Source: Bacteriovoracaceae bacterium UBA4573 (GTDB lineage Bacteria; Bdellovibrionota; UBA1018; UBA923). Taken from it: 40,144 nt of DNA. The stretch covers positions 8,761 through 48,904 of the forward strand of contig DGKJ01000112.1 of assembly GCA_002387735.1 (NCBI GenBank). Direction: 5' to 3'. Shown here in pieces: positions 18,601-25,224 of this stretch (position 1 is the first letter of the stretch; the number at the start of each line of letters is the position of its first letter). Below the pieces are notes generated by a model. The model was not told the DNA's origin. It did no database searches and saw only the letters and a list, made by a program, of their open reading frames with translations. The position numbers were made by a program, and so were the translations under genes.

Positions 18601-18601
18601 A
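12611..18601 (+). CDS. Giant exported protein: beta-rich N-terminal half plus Clp-like tandem AAA modules
   Basis: 1996 residues, GTG start at 12611 with AAAGAGG ten bases upstream. A signal peptide is evident (MKLRENVLKWSILTGLVIAL, then FASNAESA). Residues about 30-960 are beta-rich with no recognised family, perhaps propeller-like. The C-terminal half resembles a two-ring Clp/Hsp100 ATPase. The first module (about 1000-1200) keeps the layout but has lost the P-loop (HRVFIVDKTLKS at 1001); it has GRPVLVVDL near 1068 and FIGTREEW near 1155. The second module is intact, with Walker A GSSRSGKT (1358-1365), Walker B FILFDD (1445-1450) and a sensor-like FATLNPP near 1500. A helical C-terminal part follows. 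Only two cysteines are present (about 903 and 1990). The Clp relationship is inference; the AAA domain is clear. Confidence 0.7.
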   Translation: MKLRENVLKWSILTGLVIALFASNAESAVISRQIVGEGGEEPFYAKFADTKAELKDPEVRKQVGIYVLNQSGELEKVVEGQILFHRIKGPILHRFETTVYNGLHAMAAIVDNRLKIFSLASRLKDPESVIELGSKGAQLLDSATNRVVTLPLIQDAENVNFITGEATKKGQTFVVSIKFPKKDARGNGVTFAGFLTSKENGNEESLEIASNLYVLDYKYYKVTELQNFIAAEDDRLKAEFETVISPLYGNVLALPASSDDRTVTEWRNTQLRMIKNMHGDQRALDELPRINLLTGQRIIPAPPVGLEDGGHWRFEQRYDLLGGKNEVIINGGRDDIKLSGRLNTRTDKKSGGNENYAVFENSNEPNIALFTLNDQLHLILDDTSGKTRIIRVDTEATPTEITFLTRKVGSATYLMLSGRLTNGIEFTTAYELVLTGQQAHIRRAVPVNSIYYKSADELAGRFMDDLNYDGASGELLLFDDLTPLAGNFSKYRAARLENPVARRLNLLESNEDKQIYWYPDTENQHFRVDWHSNRLFIKKLGSSEAPTKLFDVQPDEMTFFAFPLDGSEEDDAREKKKARTYVALLSIKSGDRGRTHSFHVRDLGKTLLVEQHVVLSDTFYSKAELGRRVVLAEDDRYIFDDVTPPQPSISAYDSVYESSGLHIDILASHENKLARRLRRPIDEVELGPSLAVRLYGYGDEITPPSGVYTERKKGAPLIAGQLLSRANESGEKKYFVRRTTVNLPGENGNKPLTFNVSAAIIDPSFGSGSRGYNVQIFVTSPEESSVPFYAKESLSSPSNSGDGQLDQLEAIELRSGKGENSDKVFLIMAFRDVVAHGKILRKGYIAVNPYTVSLPNKKDAERGRAKEVILSATTKPFVIPDMSISHKELNSRLVFEASTGEPCWEMNPDLDTADANYEVLSFLSGKAWKPNLSENPNAKVERLKDDAYRKGQSWKIHGRNSNRAEIQSLNKMDLSEYRQDVLPKITEVMAEMIEPGTPVGHRVFIVDKTLKSFVVNTLLARYIDELDKAQPRRWNYRNGVPLYLFNPADIKEQSTVMENLEGIRDMKGRPVLVVDLQHLSKTEINPTPGSDGFYVRETKAKKGTGPEAETGDVDVLSEQKVPSLMYLLATEGQRIELVKFPKLSTGYRKISTLFIGTREEWASAKAKTPENKYGLFEKVEVIDLGEPTAEMRKGLFRRSLEAPEIKALELQFDSSEIARHEKNLTNEEQLERILDYIVSRSERLASEENRDIFNAFLRLRNQLVRSLLEDEYIRKNRVVDVRYVDRVFTQVFNVPLSLKILPESDPLKKLSKRNAVVEWQKAGYAGAFSLKQQVIETILGQMHRDSGVKVQASFLIVGSSRSGKTFLWETLVKMLGLKKYDFYAKDVAENDDAQAIKIGITESLGRKDSTLDARDLTGAGDVMSLETQLKHLEHFLTRKNGSRGFILFDDIHRFPPRERRILTERIRALLEQEYYVAQSTFDKKIVERPSSGLAVFATLNPPDDVTRIREFDPNWHPWSGEKPHPLILAKAALHDKEVPIEESFFTRWKLPLFIDKFPIGAKSPELVNNIVKLSRDALEDSGNPFLVTPEVIASLVYGFRDENAKTFLSDSSSALIQLIARAQSAYSAPKIIALREGSPLPDLSAEVKIEPYAESKNKKPQIRDHVNQHFVALSFDEGYTGHLELLRLMVDSFRIRVYEELVQELSQSERYALDVKIASSVLAPALYGLGRHMMERPKLPLKFLQLDAYKLGGTSKADELVFHEELKKLADREPTEFFPQGFDRTQRIKGLISAIEKRRGTGPEGFTRQQVLREYVEYAQIELYEAFLATMRLRTTQPFPKPMDWLRSLTPQSAGEASPFKVLAPKLVQVFDRFRKDILDARLYHGVPSENIPDFYDVSRLFGFVLDKAMTRLPWSESTTFMVDSLSLLSDDMNLAQMRGVQDFFFLRPTAIIRPTTRDLMIESVVSSPVVQGIDEKRRDELEKRFQLTCKEILEK

Positions 18602-18615
18602 GTGAGGCGTATTTA

Positions 18616-21600
18616 ATGCGATTACCTAGAATTTTTCGAAAAACTTTATTGATTTCGGTGACGGTAATTGGCTTTGCAAACAGTAACGCCGCTGAACCTC
18701 CAAAAAAACCAGGAATCGTTGCTGATGACGTACCTGGTGCAGCGGTTTGTCGCGATATAATTTCTGCAGCGGTTCCACAAAAAGAAATTTTGAGACGCGA
18801 TCGTTTAGCCCGCACGAAGGTCGGAGATCTGAGCCTTGTTTCCAGTGGCCGTGATGAAAATTTGTTTCCAGAGTATGTAAAAGCCGCTGAAGAGATATTC
18901 GGGAAAGACGGAGTCGCGCACAAACTTGGCATCGCGGTTCCACCGCATCAGCTAACTTTTGTTCCGAGTGATAGACTCGCTATACTCGCGAGCATTGGAC
19001 ACCACGCGATTCCGCATTGGTACGACGGCATGAAAATCGCTCGTCAAGCAAAAGGTGCGGCTGGTGTGTTGGAGTTTGTAACGCCCGGTTGTCCTACTTG
19101 TCGTTCTTTTTATCGCGACACGTCTTCGTTTCCTGTTCAAATTTCGATCATGTTTCACGTGGCTGGGCACAATGATTTTTCGGTTTATTCGCCTTTTGCG
19201 TTGCGCAGGCAAGCTGATCCGATCGCGGCTTCTCTTGAACTTGCCGAAATGGTTCAAGACTATTCCCGGCGTTTCGATGCCGATGCGGTGCATCTTTTTT
19301 ACCAATACTTAAGCAGTTTTAGTTTTTTGCAGGACATCAACTACGGAGAGTTTACCCATCCTGATCATCTAAATAATGCAGGATTGCGTGACGCGGACCT
19401 TAAGCGAGTGGTGCACGGTGAGGGTAAGCGTGATCCCTACCGCGAAGCAGGAGTGATTGGACCGTTTCCCAAGCAGCCCAATATTAGCGGCCTTCAAGCA
19501 ATGGTCGGTTATTTAAAGGGCCGCGGGCCGGAATGGAAGTACAAGCTTGCTTCGAAGTACGAAGAAATGGTTCGCGTGTACGGCTATGTTCCCGTCACTA
19601 AAATCATGAACGAAGGTTGGGCCACCTTTCTGCAAATCTTTTTAACAGCCCATTCAAGATGGAATAATTCAAAGAGCGTTCTGGAATTCGCAAATTTATT
19701 GTCAGGAGTGGCTTATCCGCAACTGACGAATCCCTATTGGATGGGGTTGGAGGCGTGGCTTCGAGTTTACAAAAACTTCGTAAAGGAAAATCCAATTGGC
19801 CCCGGCATGACAATGCTCGAGCGCGACCGCCGATTCGTGCAGCACGCGCACGGCATGATCGAATGGATGACGGACGCTGATTTTCTTCGACACGCGCTCG
19901 ATGAGCAGTGGGTCACGGATATGAATCTTTTTCTGTCCCGGCCAGCAAGTGAACAAGAAGTGGATCCTACGCTACCGCCTGATCCAATGCACCCCGATTA
20001 CAATGAGCAAAACGTAGTAGTGTCGCGAGATCCGAAGCGAGTTATTAATTTTATTACCGACTTGGTCGCAAATAAGAAAAAGCACTTGCCACGCATTACG
20101 GTAAAAAATATGCGCTCGCTCGATCGAAACGTATTTCATTTTGCGCATGAGGTTTACGAAAATTATCCTCTCGAAAGAAGCAGTACTGCGCAGACACTCT
20201 ACGTGGCTGCTCAAGTGCTCGGTGCACCGGTGGCACTCGATACGATTGATCAAAGAAAAGTAATAAAACAAATGCCGTACCCAGAAGACTGGCCGGACTT
20301 TTGGCGACGCTTTATGCCACCGCCAACAACGGTGACATACGAACCCGTTCCGATTCGAGTGGAAGTGGATCTTGGTGGGAAAGTCGCCGTTTTCGAGCAA
20401 GTTAAGAATGCTGCGGATGGTGAACTTTTAGAGCGCGAAAACAAAGAAATTGCGACTGAGATGCAAGCAGCGATCGCGGCTTATCAAGACAGTGTAACAG
20501 GACTGGTAAATGGTGATCTTGAGAGAGATTGGCGCCATCTTTATGCCGATAGTGGCAAAATGATGATGCGCATCGCGGATCACAACACCACTCATGTTAT
20601 CGAAGGTGTAGTGCACGACCCCAATTCCTCCGCGGCAATTGCGGAGTACACTAGGGTGATCAAGTCGGTGGGCCCTGCTCGACTTCGGGAACTCATGAAA
20701 CGCGCGCGTCGTACTGCAACTGGCATCGCAATTCCAATTTTGCCGGACATTCCTGAATTCTCTTTTGATCGCGAAATGGTAGAGACGCTAAAAAATCTCG
20801 AGCCTCCGGCACCTGTCGATGCAAACGAGCGTATCCGCCCATTTGAGAAAATTTTAAGCGCTACTAGCAAAACCTCTAACAGTGGCGTCGGCGCGCTCAT
20901 TGCATCGACCACCATCGACCTAAGTCGTTACGCCGGAACTTCCGCTTCAGTGCAAATGCTGCTTGATCAAGTGAAGAGTTTTGTAAATCAAGCGGGCCGA
21001 CGTGAAATTATTTTTACGGGCTCCGATAAGGCGGAACGTTTGGTTCAAGAAGTAATGAACGTTTTATTGAAAGAATCGGTTTCCACTATTGATGGAAGAA
21101 CTATTGATCTTTCAAACACAGTAGTTTGGCTTGAAACCAAAGACGGAACTCGCGTTGCGCATTCTCTGCCTCAAAAGCGAAATACTACTTTGGTGCTTTC
21201 GATGGCTAAGAAAGAAGGCGGTGTTACGCCGGGCCAAGGGCCGCGCCGTCCGGGCGACCGGTTTTGGGGACCGAAACCTGGCCAGGGCAAAGGTCCGGGT
21301 AAACCAGGCGATCCGGGCACGGATCCTAGTCAACCCCACGAAATCGAAATTTCGCTCGAAGACTATGGCCGAATTCTGGCTGAGGATATGGAGCTTCCGA
21401 ATATTCGCCGTACTCGAGGGCAGTCGGAAAAAGTAAAGTGGGTGACCGAAGGATCGATGCTCAAGCCCGAAGGGGAAGTGGATTGGATTCGCACTGTGGT
21501 CGCGCCCAATGCCTATGGCCGTGGGCGAATGAACGAAGAGCTAAGAAATTTAAGAGTGGCTCGTGAACTTGCAGAAAAAGACGGGAATACTTTAAAGGTT

Positions 21601-22284
21601 GCGGAGATCGATGAGAAAATCGCTTCATTGCGCCGAAAAATTTCGAGCGTCATGAGCCGTGTGCAACGCGGCATGATGATGACCACCGAAGCCGACTACG
21701 TAACCGAAAAGCAAGAGCCCGTAACGATCCCCGATTTTAAGGCCGTACTTTTTGTGATGGTCGACATGTCGGGCAGTATGGGTGGTATTCGACAAGAAAC
21801 TGCCAAAAATATCGCGTTCAAAACTCGGGCGGTCCTACGGCATTTCTATAAACATCTTGAGATCGTTTATGTTGGATTCGACACGGAAGGACACGAATTA
21901 ACTGAACAACAAGTGTTTCACACATTTTTGGGCGGGGGCACTGCCTATTCAGGAGGACTTGCGAAGGTCCAGGAACTTTACCCTCGGTACCCGGTGGAAC
22001 AATATAATCGTTATTTAATTATGTTGGGCGATGGCGAAACCGGTGAGGCCGATGCACAGGATTCGATTAAGATTCTCGAAGACCTCTATGAAGAAACTCA
22101 ATACATGGGTTTTGGTTATTTAACCCTCAGTGATTGGGGCGGAGGCTTCAACTGGAGCGGCCCTTTTACCCAAAGCTTAAAAAACTGGGCGGCCGATAAA
22201 GAGTGGTTTGGATTTGCCGACGTGAATGACTCTTCGGAAGAAGCCCAAATAGAAACGATTAAGAAGTTTTTCGGAAAAAAATAG
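18616..22284 (+). CDS. Exported SpoVR (YcgB) - DUF444/VWA (YeaH) fusion protein
   Basis: 1222 residues from the ATG at 18616, chosen over a GTG at 18598 because GTGAGG lies nine bases upstream. It begins with a signal peptide (MRLPRIFRKTLLISVTVIG, cleavage near SNA|AE, residue 25) and then a CRDII motif (C45). Residues about 85-545 match SpoVR/YcgB: HVAGHNDF (181-188), FDADAVHLFYQYL, and MNEGWATF (331-338). After an unassigned middle region (about 560-860) and a Gly/Pro-rich linker (868-908), the C-terminal part matches YeaH: IEISLEDYGRILAEDMELPN, then a VWA domain with the MIDAS motif DMSGS (1050-1054), GGGT and GDGETG. In E. coli these are separate cytosolic proteins. C159 and C162 form a CPTC pair. 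The gene ends the PrkA operon and starts 14 bases after the previous stop. Confidence 0.85.
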   Translation: MRLPRIFRKTLLISVTVIGFANSNAAEPPKKPGIVADDVPGAAVCRDIISAAVPQKEILRRDRLARTKVGDLSLVSSGRDENLFPEYVKAAEEIFGKDGVAHKLGIAVPPHQLTFVPSDRLAILASIGHHAIPHWYDGMKIARQAKGAAGVLEFVTPGCPTCRSFYRDTSSFPVQISIMFHVAGHNDFSVYSPFALRRQADPIAASLELAEMVQDYSRRFDADAVHLFYQYLSSFSFLQDINYGEFTHPDHLNNAGLRDADLKRVVHGEGKRDPYREAGVIGPFPKQPNISGLQAMVGYLKGRGPEWKYKLASKYEEMVRVYGYVPVTKIMNEGWATFLQIFLTAHSRWNNSKSVLEFANLLSGVAYPQLTNPYWMGLEAWLRVYKNFVKENPIGPGMTMLERDRRFVQHAHGMIEWMTDADFLRHALDEQWVTDMNLFLSRPASEQEVDPTLPPDPMHPDYNEQNVVVSRDPKRVINFITDLVANKKKHLPRITVKNMRSLDRNVFHFAHEVYENYPLERSSTAQTLYVAAQVLGAPVALDTIDQRKVIKQMPYPEDWPDFWRRFMPPPTTVTYEPVPIRVEVDLGGKVAVFEQVKNAADGELLERENKEIATEMQAAIAAYQDSVTGLVNGDLERDWRHLYADSGKMMMRIADHNTTHVIEGVVHDPNSSAAIAEYTRVIKSVGPARLRELMKRARRTATGIAIPILPDIPEFSFDREMVETLKNLEPPAPVDANERIRPFEKILSATSKTSNSGVGALIASTTIDLSRYAGTSASVQMLLDQVKSFVNQAGRREIIFTGSDKAERLVQEVMNVLLKESVSTIDGRTIDLSNTVVWLETKDGTRVAHSLPQKRNTTLVLSMAKKEGGVTPGQGPRRPGDRFWGPKPGQGKGPGKPGDPGTDPSQPHEIEISLEDYGRILAEDMELPNIRRTRGQSEKVKWVTEGSMLKPEGEVDWIRTVVAPNAYGRGRMNEELRNLRVARELAEKDGNTLKVAEIDEKIASLRRKISSVMSRVQRGMMMTTEADYVTEKQEPVTIPDFKAVLFVMVDMSGSMGGIRQETAKNIAFKTRAVLRHFYKHLEIVYVGFDTEGHELTEQQVFHTFLGGGTAYSGGLAKVQELYPRYPVEQYNRYLIMLGDGETGEADAQDSIKILEDLYEETQYMGFGYLTLSDWGGGFNWSGPFTQSLKNWAADKEWFGFADVNDSSEEAQIETIKKFFGKK

Positions 22285-22469
22285 TAGCTTCCTTGAGTTT
22301 TTAATTTCGGCTAGAGCCAGGCGAGCCACACGAGCCAGGCACTCATGGCTATCAATGTAATGGCACTTGCGCGTGCATGGCAGTGGTCGGTGTGGGTTTT
22401 TTGAGGACCAAAATCTGGTCTAATGTTCATATACCCTAAAGTAGCAAGTCATGTGCCGTGTCAGCAGCG

Positions 22470-22558
22470 CCTAAGGGGGCAGGGTCGCCGCCGCCCTTTG
22501 GCTAGGGTGGCTTGACGAGTGACTAAAAGTTCGACGATTCTCGAGAGCAGCCCTTAGG
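22470..22558 (+). other. Candidate structured RNA in the 357-base gap 22285-22641
   Basis: The gap between the operon and the next gene has no open reading frame that I can support. It contains a closing helix CCTAAGGG (22470-22477) with CCCTTAGG (22551-22558). Inside it are an eight-pair hairpin GCCGCCCT (22490-22497) with AGGGTGGC (22504-22511, one G-U pair) and a weak CGAG/CTCG pairing (22516-22519 with 22540-22543). The 3' arm can alternatively form AGGG/CCCT with 22563-22566. Elsewhere in the gap are GACCA/TGGTC (22406-22420), a tandem GAGCCAGGC repeat (22314-22340) and CAGCG/CGCTG (22606-22628) just before the next ribosome-binding site. No known RNA family was recognised, and no T-rich terminator follows the PrkA operon. 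Confidence 0.3.
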
Positions 22559-22641
22559 GAACCCCTGGGAGCGACTTTTGGCACCTCATTTGCTTATGGA
22601 GCCATCAGCGTTTTTAAGAAAGGCGCTGTTGGAGGTTCATT

Positions 22642-22956
22642 ATGTTGAAGCGCACGTCTAAAAATTTGATCTTAGCTCTGGTAGTTGGAACACCCATGGT
22701 CGTGGCCAGTGTGCCGAAGTCGCGTGAAATTTCGAACGACACGTCGATTTATCAAAATCTGCGAGAAGTTCGCCTGAGTCCAGTGAAGCACACTGACCTC
22801 GAGGCGCGCATTGATGCAGGGTTCGAAAAACTCTCCGCGACGGAAAAACAACACCGCACGCGAGTATTGCCGATGCGGGTATCTGGTCCGATGGACCGGG
22901 TTATGAAAACCCCTTATTCGCCGAGCTTTAAATCGCATAAGCGCGATCGGCGTTAG
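22642..22956 (+). CDS. Small exported basic protein of unknown function
   Basis: 104 residues with a good ribosome-binding site (GGAGG at 22631-22635). The N-terminus KRTSKNLILALVVGTPMVVA is a signal peptide, probably cut near VAS. The mature part (about 80 residues) has no cysteine, is rich in Lys and Arg, ends in HKRDRR and has a heptad-like middle (ARIDAGFEKLSATEKQ). I recognise no family. It follows a structured intergenic region and precedes ahcY, but a strong GC hairpin separates it from ahcY. Confidence 0.6.
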   Translation: MLKRTSKNLILALVVGTPMVVASVPKSREISNDTSIYQNLREVRLSPVKHTDLEARIDAGFEKLSATEKQHRTRVLPMRVSGPMDRVMKTPYSPSFKSHKRDRR

Positions 22957-22960
22957 GTCC

Positions 22961-23036
22961 TACCGCCCATAGCGGACGAGGTGCCCCCCGCCCCGGGTCC
23001 TATGGTCCCGGGGGGCGGCCCCAACGAGCACGTGAC
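22961..23036 (+). promoter_or_regulatory. Structured GC-rich leader of ahcY, possible SAH-sensing element
   Basis: Upstream of ahcY lies a very strong hairpin (22988-23018: CCGCCCCGGG with CCCGGGGGGCGG, two-base bulge). On its 5' side is GGACGAGG (22974-22981), an octamer that also opens the best-known S-adenosylhomocysteine riboswitch core. On its 3' side is AACGAGCAC (23023-23031), which can pair GTGC (22981-22984) with GCAC (23028-23031) as in that riboswitch's pseudoknot. However, the CTCGTCC partner expected for the first helix is not visible. It may be a divergent SAH riboswitch, another leader RNA, or simply the terminator of the small gene upstream, although no T-run follows. Confidence 0.35.
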
Positions 23037-23088
23037 ATTTTCGGCCGCATCTAATAGGTTCACTTCATATTTATTAAGGAGATGAACC

Positions 23089-24351
23089 ATGACCCGTGGA
23101 GCTTATAAAGTTGCCGATGAACGCCTTGCAGAACAAGGCCGTCTAAAAATTGAATGGGCCGAGAGCCGTATGCCCGTGCTCATGAAGTTGCGTGAAAAAT
23201 ACGCAAAAACTCAACCACTCAAAGGTCAACGCATTGCGGGTTGTTTGCATGTTACGAAGGAAACCGCTGTGCTTGTTCGCACGCTGAAAGCTGCTGGCGC
23301 AGAAGTTAGCTGGTCTGGCTGTAATCCACTTTCGACTCAAGATGATATTGCAGCAGCACTCGCCGCAGAAGGCATTAGCATTTATGCATGGCATGGCATG
23401 AATAAAGAAGAGTTTTACTGGTGCATCGATAGAACTCTTGATTTCAAACCCACGCTTACGCTCGACGACGGTGCAGATTTAATTTTCACCGTTCACTCCA
23501 AATACAAAGAACTTTGTTCGACCATTATTGGAGGAACAGAAGAGACCACCACCGGTGTACACCGTTTGCGTGCAATGGCAGAAGACGGAGCTCTCAAGTA
23601 CCCAGTAATCGCCATCAACGATGCGATCACTAAGTGGGATTTTGATAACGTATTTGGCACCGGACAATCTTCGATCGACGGCATCTTGCGTGCAACGAGT
23701 GTAATGCTCGCGGGTAAAACTTTCGTAGTTGCAGGATTTGGCCACTGCGGCCGTGGTTGCGCAATGCGCGCTCGTGGCATGGGAGCCCGGGTTGTAGTTA
23801 CTGAAATTCTTCCTACTTCGGCGCTCAAGGCAACCCTTGAAGGTTACGAAGTGATGACTATGGACGAAGCTGCGAAGATTGGCGACATCTTCATTACCGC
23901 AACTGGAATGAAAGATATTATTGTCGATCGACACTTCCGTTCCATGAAAGATGGCGCGATTGTTTGCAATACTGGTCACTACGATTGCGAAATCAATTTG
24001 GAACAACTCGGAAAGTTAGCAAAGCGAGTGCGTGAAGTTCGACCGAACAATGAAGAACACACGATGGCAGATGGTCGTCGCATATATGTTCTTGCCAAGG
24101 GCCGACTAGTAAATCTTGCGGCGGCAGAAGGTCACCCTTCTGAAGTAATGGACATGAGCTTTGCAAACCAATTTCAAGGAATGTTGCGTTTGGCGCGCGA
24201 AGGCAAAACCATGAAACCAAACGTTTACACCTTGGACCCAGAGCTTGATCAAGAAATCGCCGGAATTAAGCTCGAAACAAGCGGAATTAAAATAGATCAT
24301 CTCACCGCCGAGCAAGAAAAGTACGCTCGCGATTATTCTGCAGGTACTTGA
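23089..24351 (+). CDS. ahcY: Adenosylhomocysteinase (SAH hydrolase)
   Basis: Hydrolyses S-adenosylhomocysteine to adenosine and homocysteine, relieving product inhibition of methyltransferases and feeding the methyl cycle. 420 residues. Seen: the substrate-site motif GGTEETTTGVHRL (148-160), NDAITK with K182 and D186, and the NAD-binding loop GFGHCGRG (216-223). The sequence around TKWDFDNVFGTGQSSIDG and the short length (no insertion of about 40 residues in the NAD domain) resemble the archaeal/Thermotoga type rather than the usual proteobacterial type. A strong ribosome-binding site AAGGAGAT lies at 23076-23083. A rho-independent terminator follows the gene. Confidence 0.95.
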   Translation: MTRGAYKVADERLAEQGRLKIEWAESRMPVLMKLREKYAKTQPLKGQRIAGCLHVTKETAVLVRTLKAAGAEVSWSGCNPLSTQDDIAAALAAEGISIYAWHGMNKEEFYWCIDRTLDFKPTLTLDDGADLIFTVHSKYKELCSTIIGGTEETTTGVHRLRAMAEDGALKYPVIAINDAITKWDFDNVFGTGQSSIDGILRATSVMLAGKTFVVAGFGHCGRGCAMRARGMGARVVVTEILPTSALKATLEGYEVMTMDEAAKIGDIFITATGMKDIIVDRHFRSMKDGAIVCNTGHYDCEINLEQLGKLAKRVREVRPNNEEHTMADGRRIYVLAKGRLVNLAAAEGHPSEVMDMSFANQFQGMLRLAREGKTMKPNVYTLDPELDQEIAGIKLETSGIKIDHLTAEQEKYARDYSAGT

Positions 24352-24374
24352 TAGGGTATTAACATTCTAAAATG

Positions 24375-24421
24375 AACGCCCAAATGGAGTTTTGAAATAC
24401 TCGGTTTGGGCGTTTTTTTTT
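24375..24421 (+). terminator. Rho-independent terminator of ahcY
   Basis: AACGCCCAAA (24375-24384) pairs perfectly with TTTGGGCGTT (24405-24414) across a 20-base loop, and a run of nine T ends at 24421. It lies 23 bases after the ahcY stop and ends 14 bases before the mepA start, so mepA needs its own promoter or read-through. Confidence 0.92.
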
Positions 24422-24435
24422 GCGTTGGGGGACGC

Positions 24436-25215
24436 ATGAAAATTCTTTTAGCATTTTTATTGAGTCTAAATTTCTTGGCATCGGTCGGCTACGGCGCGAC
24501 TTCTGTTGGACAATACAACAACGGCTGCATTCTCAATGCCAAACCGCTGCCTAAAAAAACAAAAGGTCTTCGCAAAATCAACCCCGATCGCAAGCGACAT
24601 TACGGGCATCAAAGCATGGTCGCGATTCTAAAGGCCCTTGGAGGCGATTACCGAACGCGGTACCCAAGCCCCAACGAACGAATTCACGTGGCCGATATCG
24701 CATCAAAGCGCGGCGGGCCTCAGAGGCCGCAGCATTCGTCTCATCAAAACGGATTAGATGTCGACGTGATTTACCTGCGGCGCGATCAGCGTGAAAGTAA
24801 AACCATGGACGAGAGTTTTGTGAATAAAGACGAAACTGAAGTCACCGATAATTTTGATTCAGAACGCAACTGGTGGGTCTTGAAGTACTTGGTTGAAACA
24901 GGTTCTACGAATCGTATTTTTGTAAACCGCGCCATCAAAAAACACTTCTGTGACCTGGGCGAAAGTATAGAACCCGAGGGCGAAATACGTGCAATTGTAT
25001 TGCGCCACCTTCGGCCCTGGAAGGGGCACGACGATCATTTTCACTTTCGCCTCTTGTGCCCGCCGACCGATGAACACTGCTCGGGCAACAGTTGGTTGCC
25101 GGAGGGAGACGGCTGCGACGACCCCGTGCTGACCGATGGGTTTCCGAAAAAAACTAAAAAGACTGAAGATAAACCAAAACCCGCGCCGCATCCGTTGTGT
25201 GCAAAGGGCGTTTAA
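24436..25215 (+). CDS. mepA: MepA, penicillin-insensitive murein endopeptidase (M74)
   Basis: Periplasmic zinc peptidase that cuts D-Ala-mDAP cross-links in peptidoglycan. 259 residues from the ATG at 24436; an in-frame TTG at 24406 is rejected because it lies inside the ahcY terminator. A signal peptide (MKILLAFLLSLNFLASVGYG) is followed by the MepA core: QYNNGCILNAKPLP, GHQSMVAIL, then the zinc motif HSSHQNGLDVD (H100, H103, D110) and HDDHFHFR (H198, H201, H203). Spacings agree with the E. coli enzyme (H110, H113, D120 and H206, H209, H211). Cysteine-containing C-terminal motifs (LLCPP, GDGCDDP) also match. It converges on the pilin cluster with only nine bases between stop codons. Confidence 0.95.
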   Translation: MKILLAFLLSLNFLASVGYGATSVGQYNNGCILNAKPLPKKTKGLRKINPDRKRHYGHQSMVAILKALGGDYRTRYPSPNERIHVADIASKRGGPQRPQHSSHQNGLDVDVIYLRRDQRESKTMDESFVNKDETEVTDNFDSERNWWVLKYLVETGSTNRIFVNRAIKKHFCDLGESIEPEGEIRAIVLRHLRPWKGHDDHFHFRLLCPPTDEHCSGNSWLPEGDGCDDPVLTDGFPKKTKKTEDKPKPAPHPLCAKGV

Positions 25216-25224
25216 ATTTAATTT

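Noticed and set aside
21214..21350. Gly/Pro-rich segment in the SpoVR-YeaH protein as a collagen-like repeat
   Set aside because: The glycines do not follow a regular Gly-x-y period; it is better explained as the linker also seen before the YeaH domain in other bacteria.
22402..22420. Terminator after the PrkA operon at GACCA/TGGTC
   Set aside because: The stem is only five pairs and no T-run follows it.
23479..24006. 175-codon minus-strand open frame inside ahcY
   Set aside because: Shadow of ahcY, whose motifs are conserved throughout; the shadow product has no recognisable feature.
24406..24435. Upstream TTG start for mepA
   Set aside because: It would place the start inside the ahcY terminator hairpin; the ATG at 24436 directly precedes a typical signal peptide.
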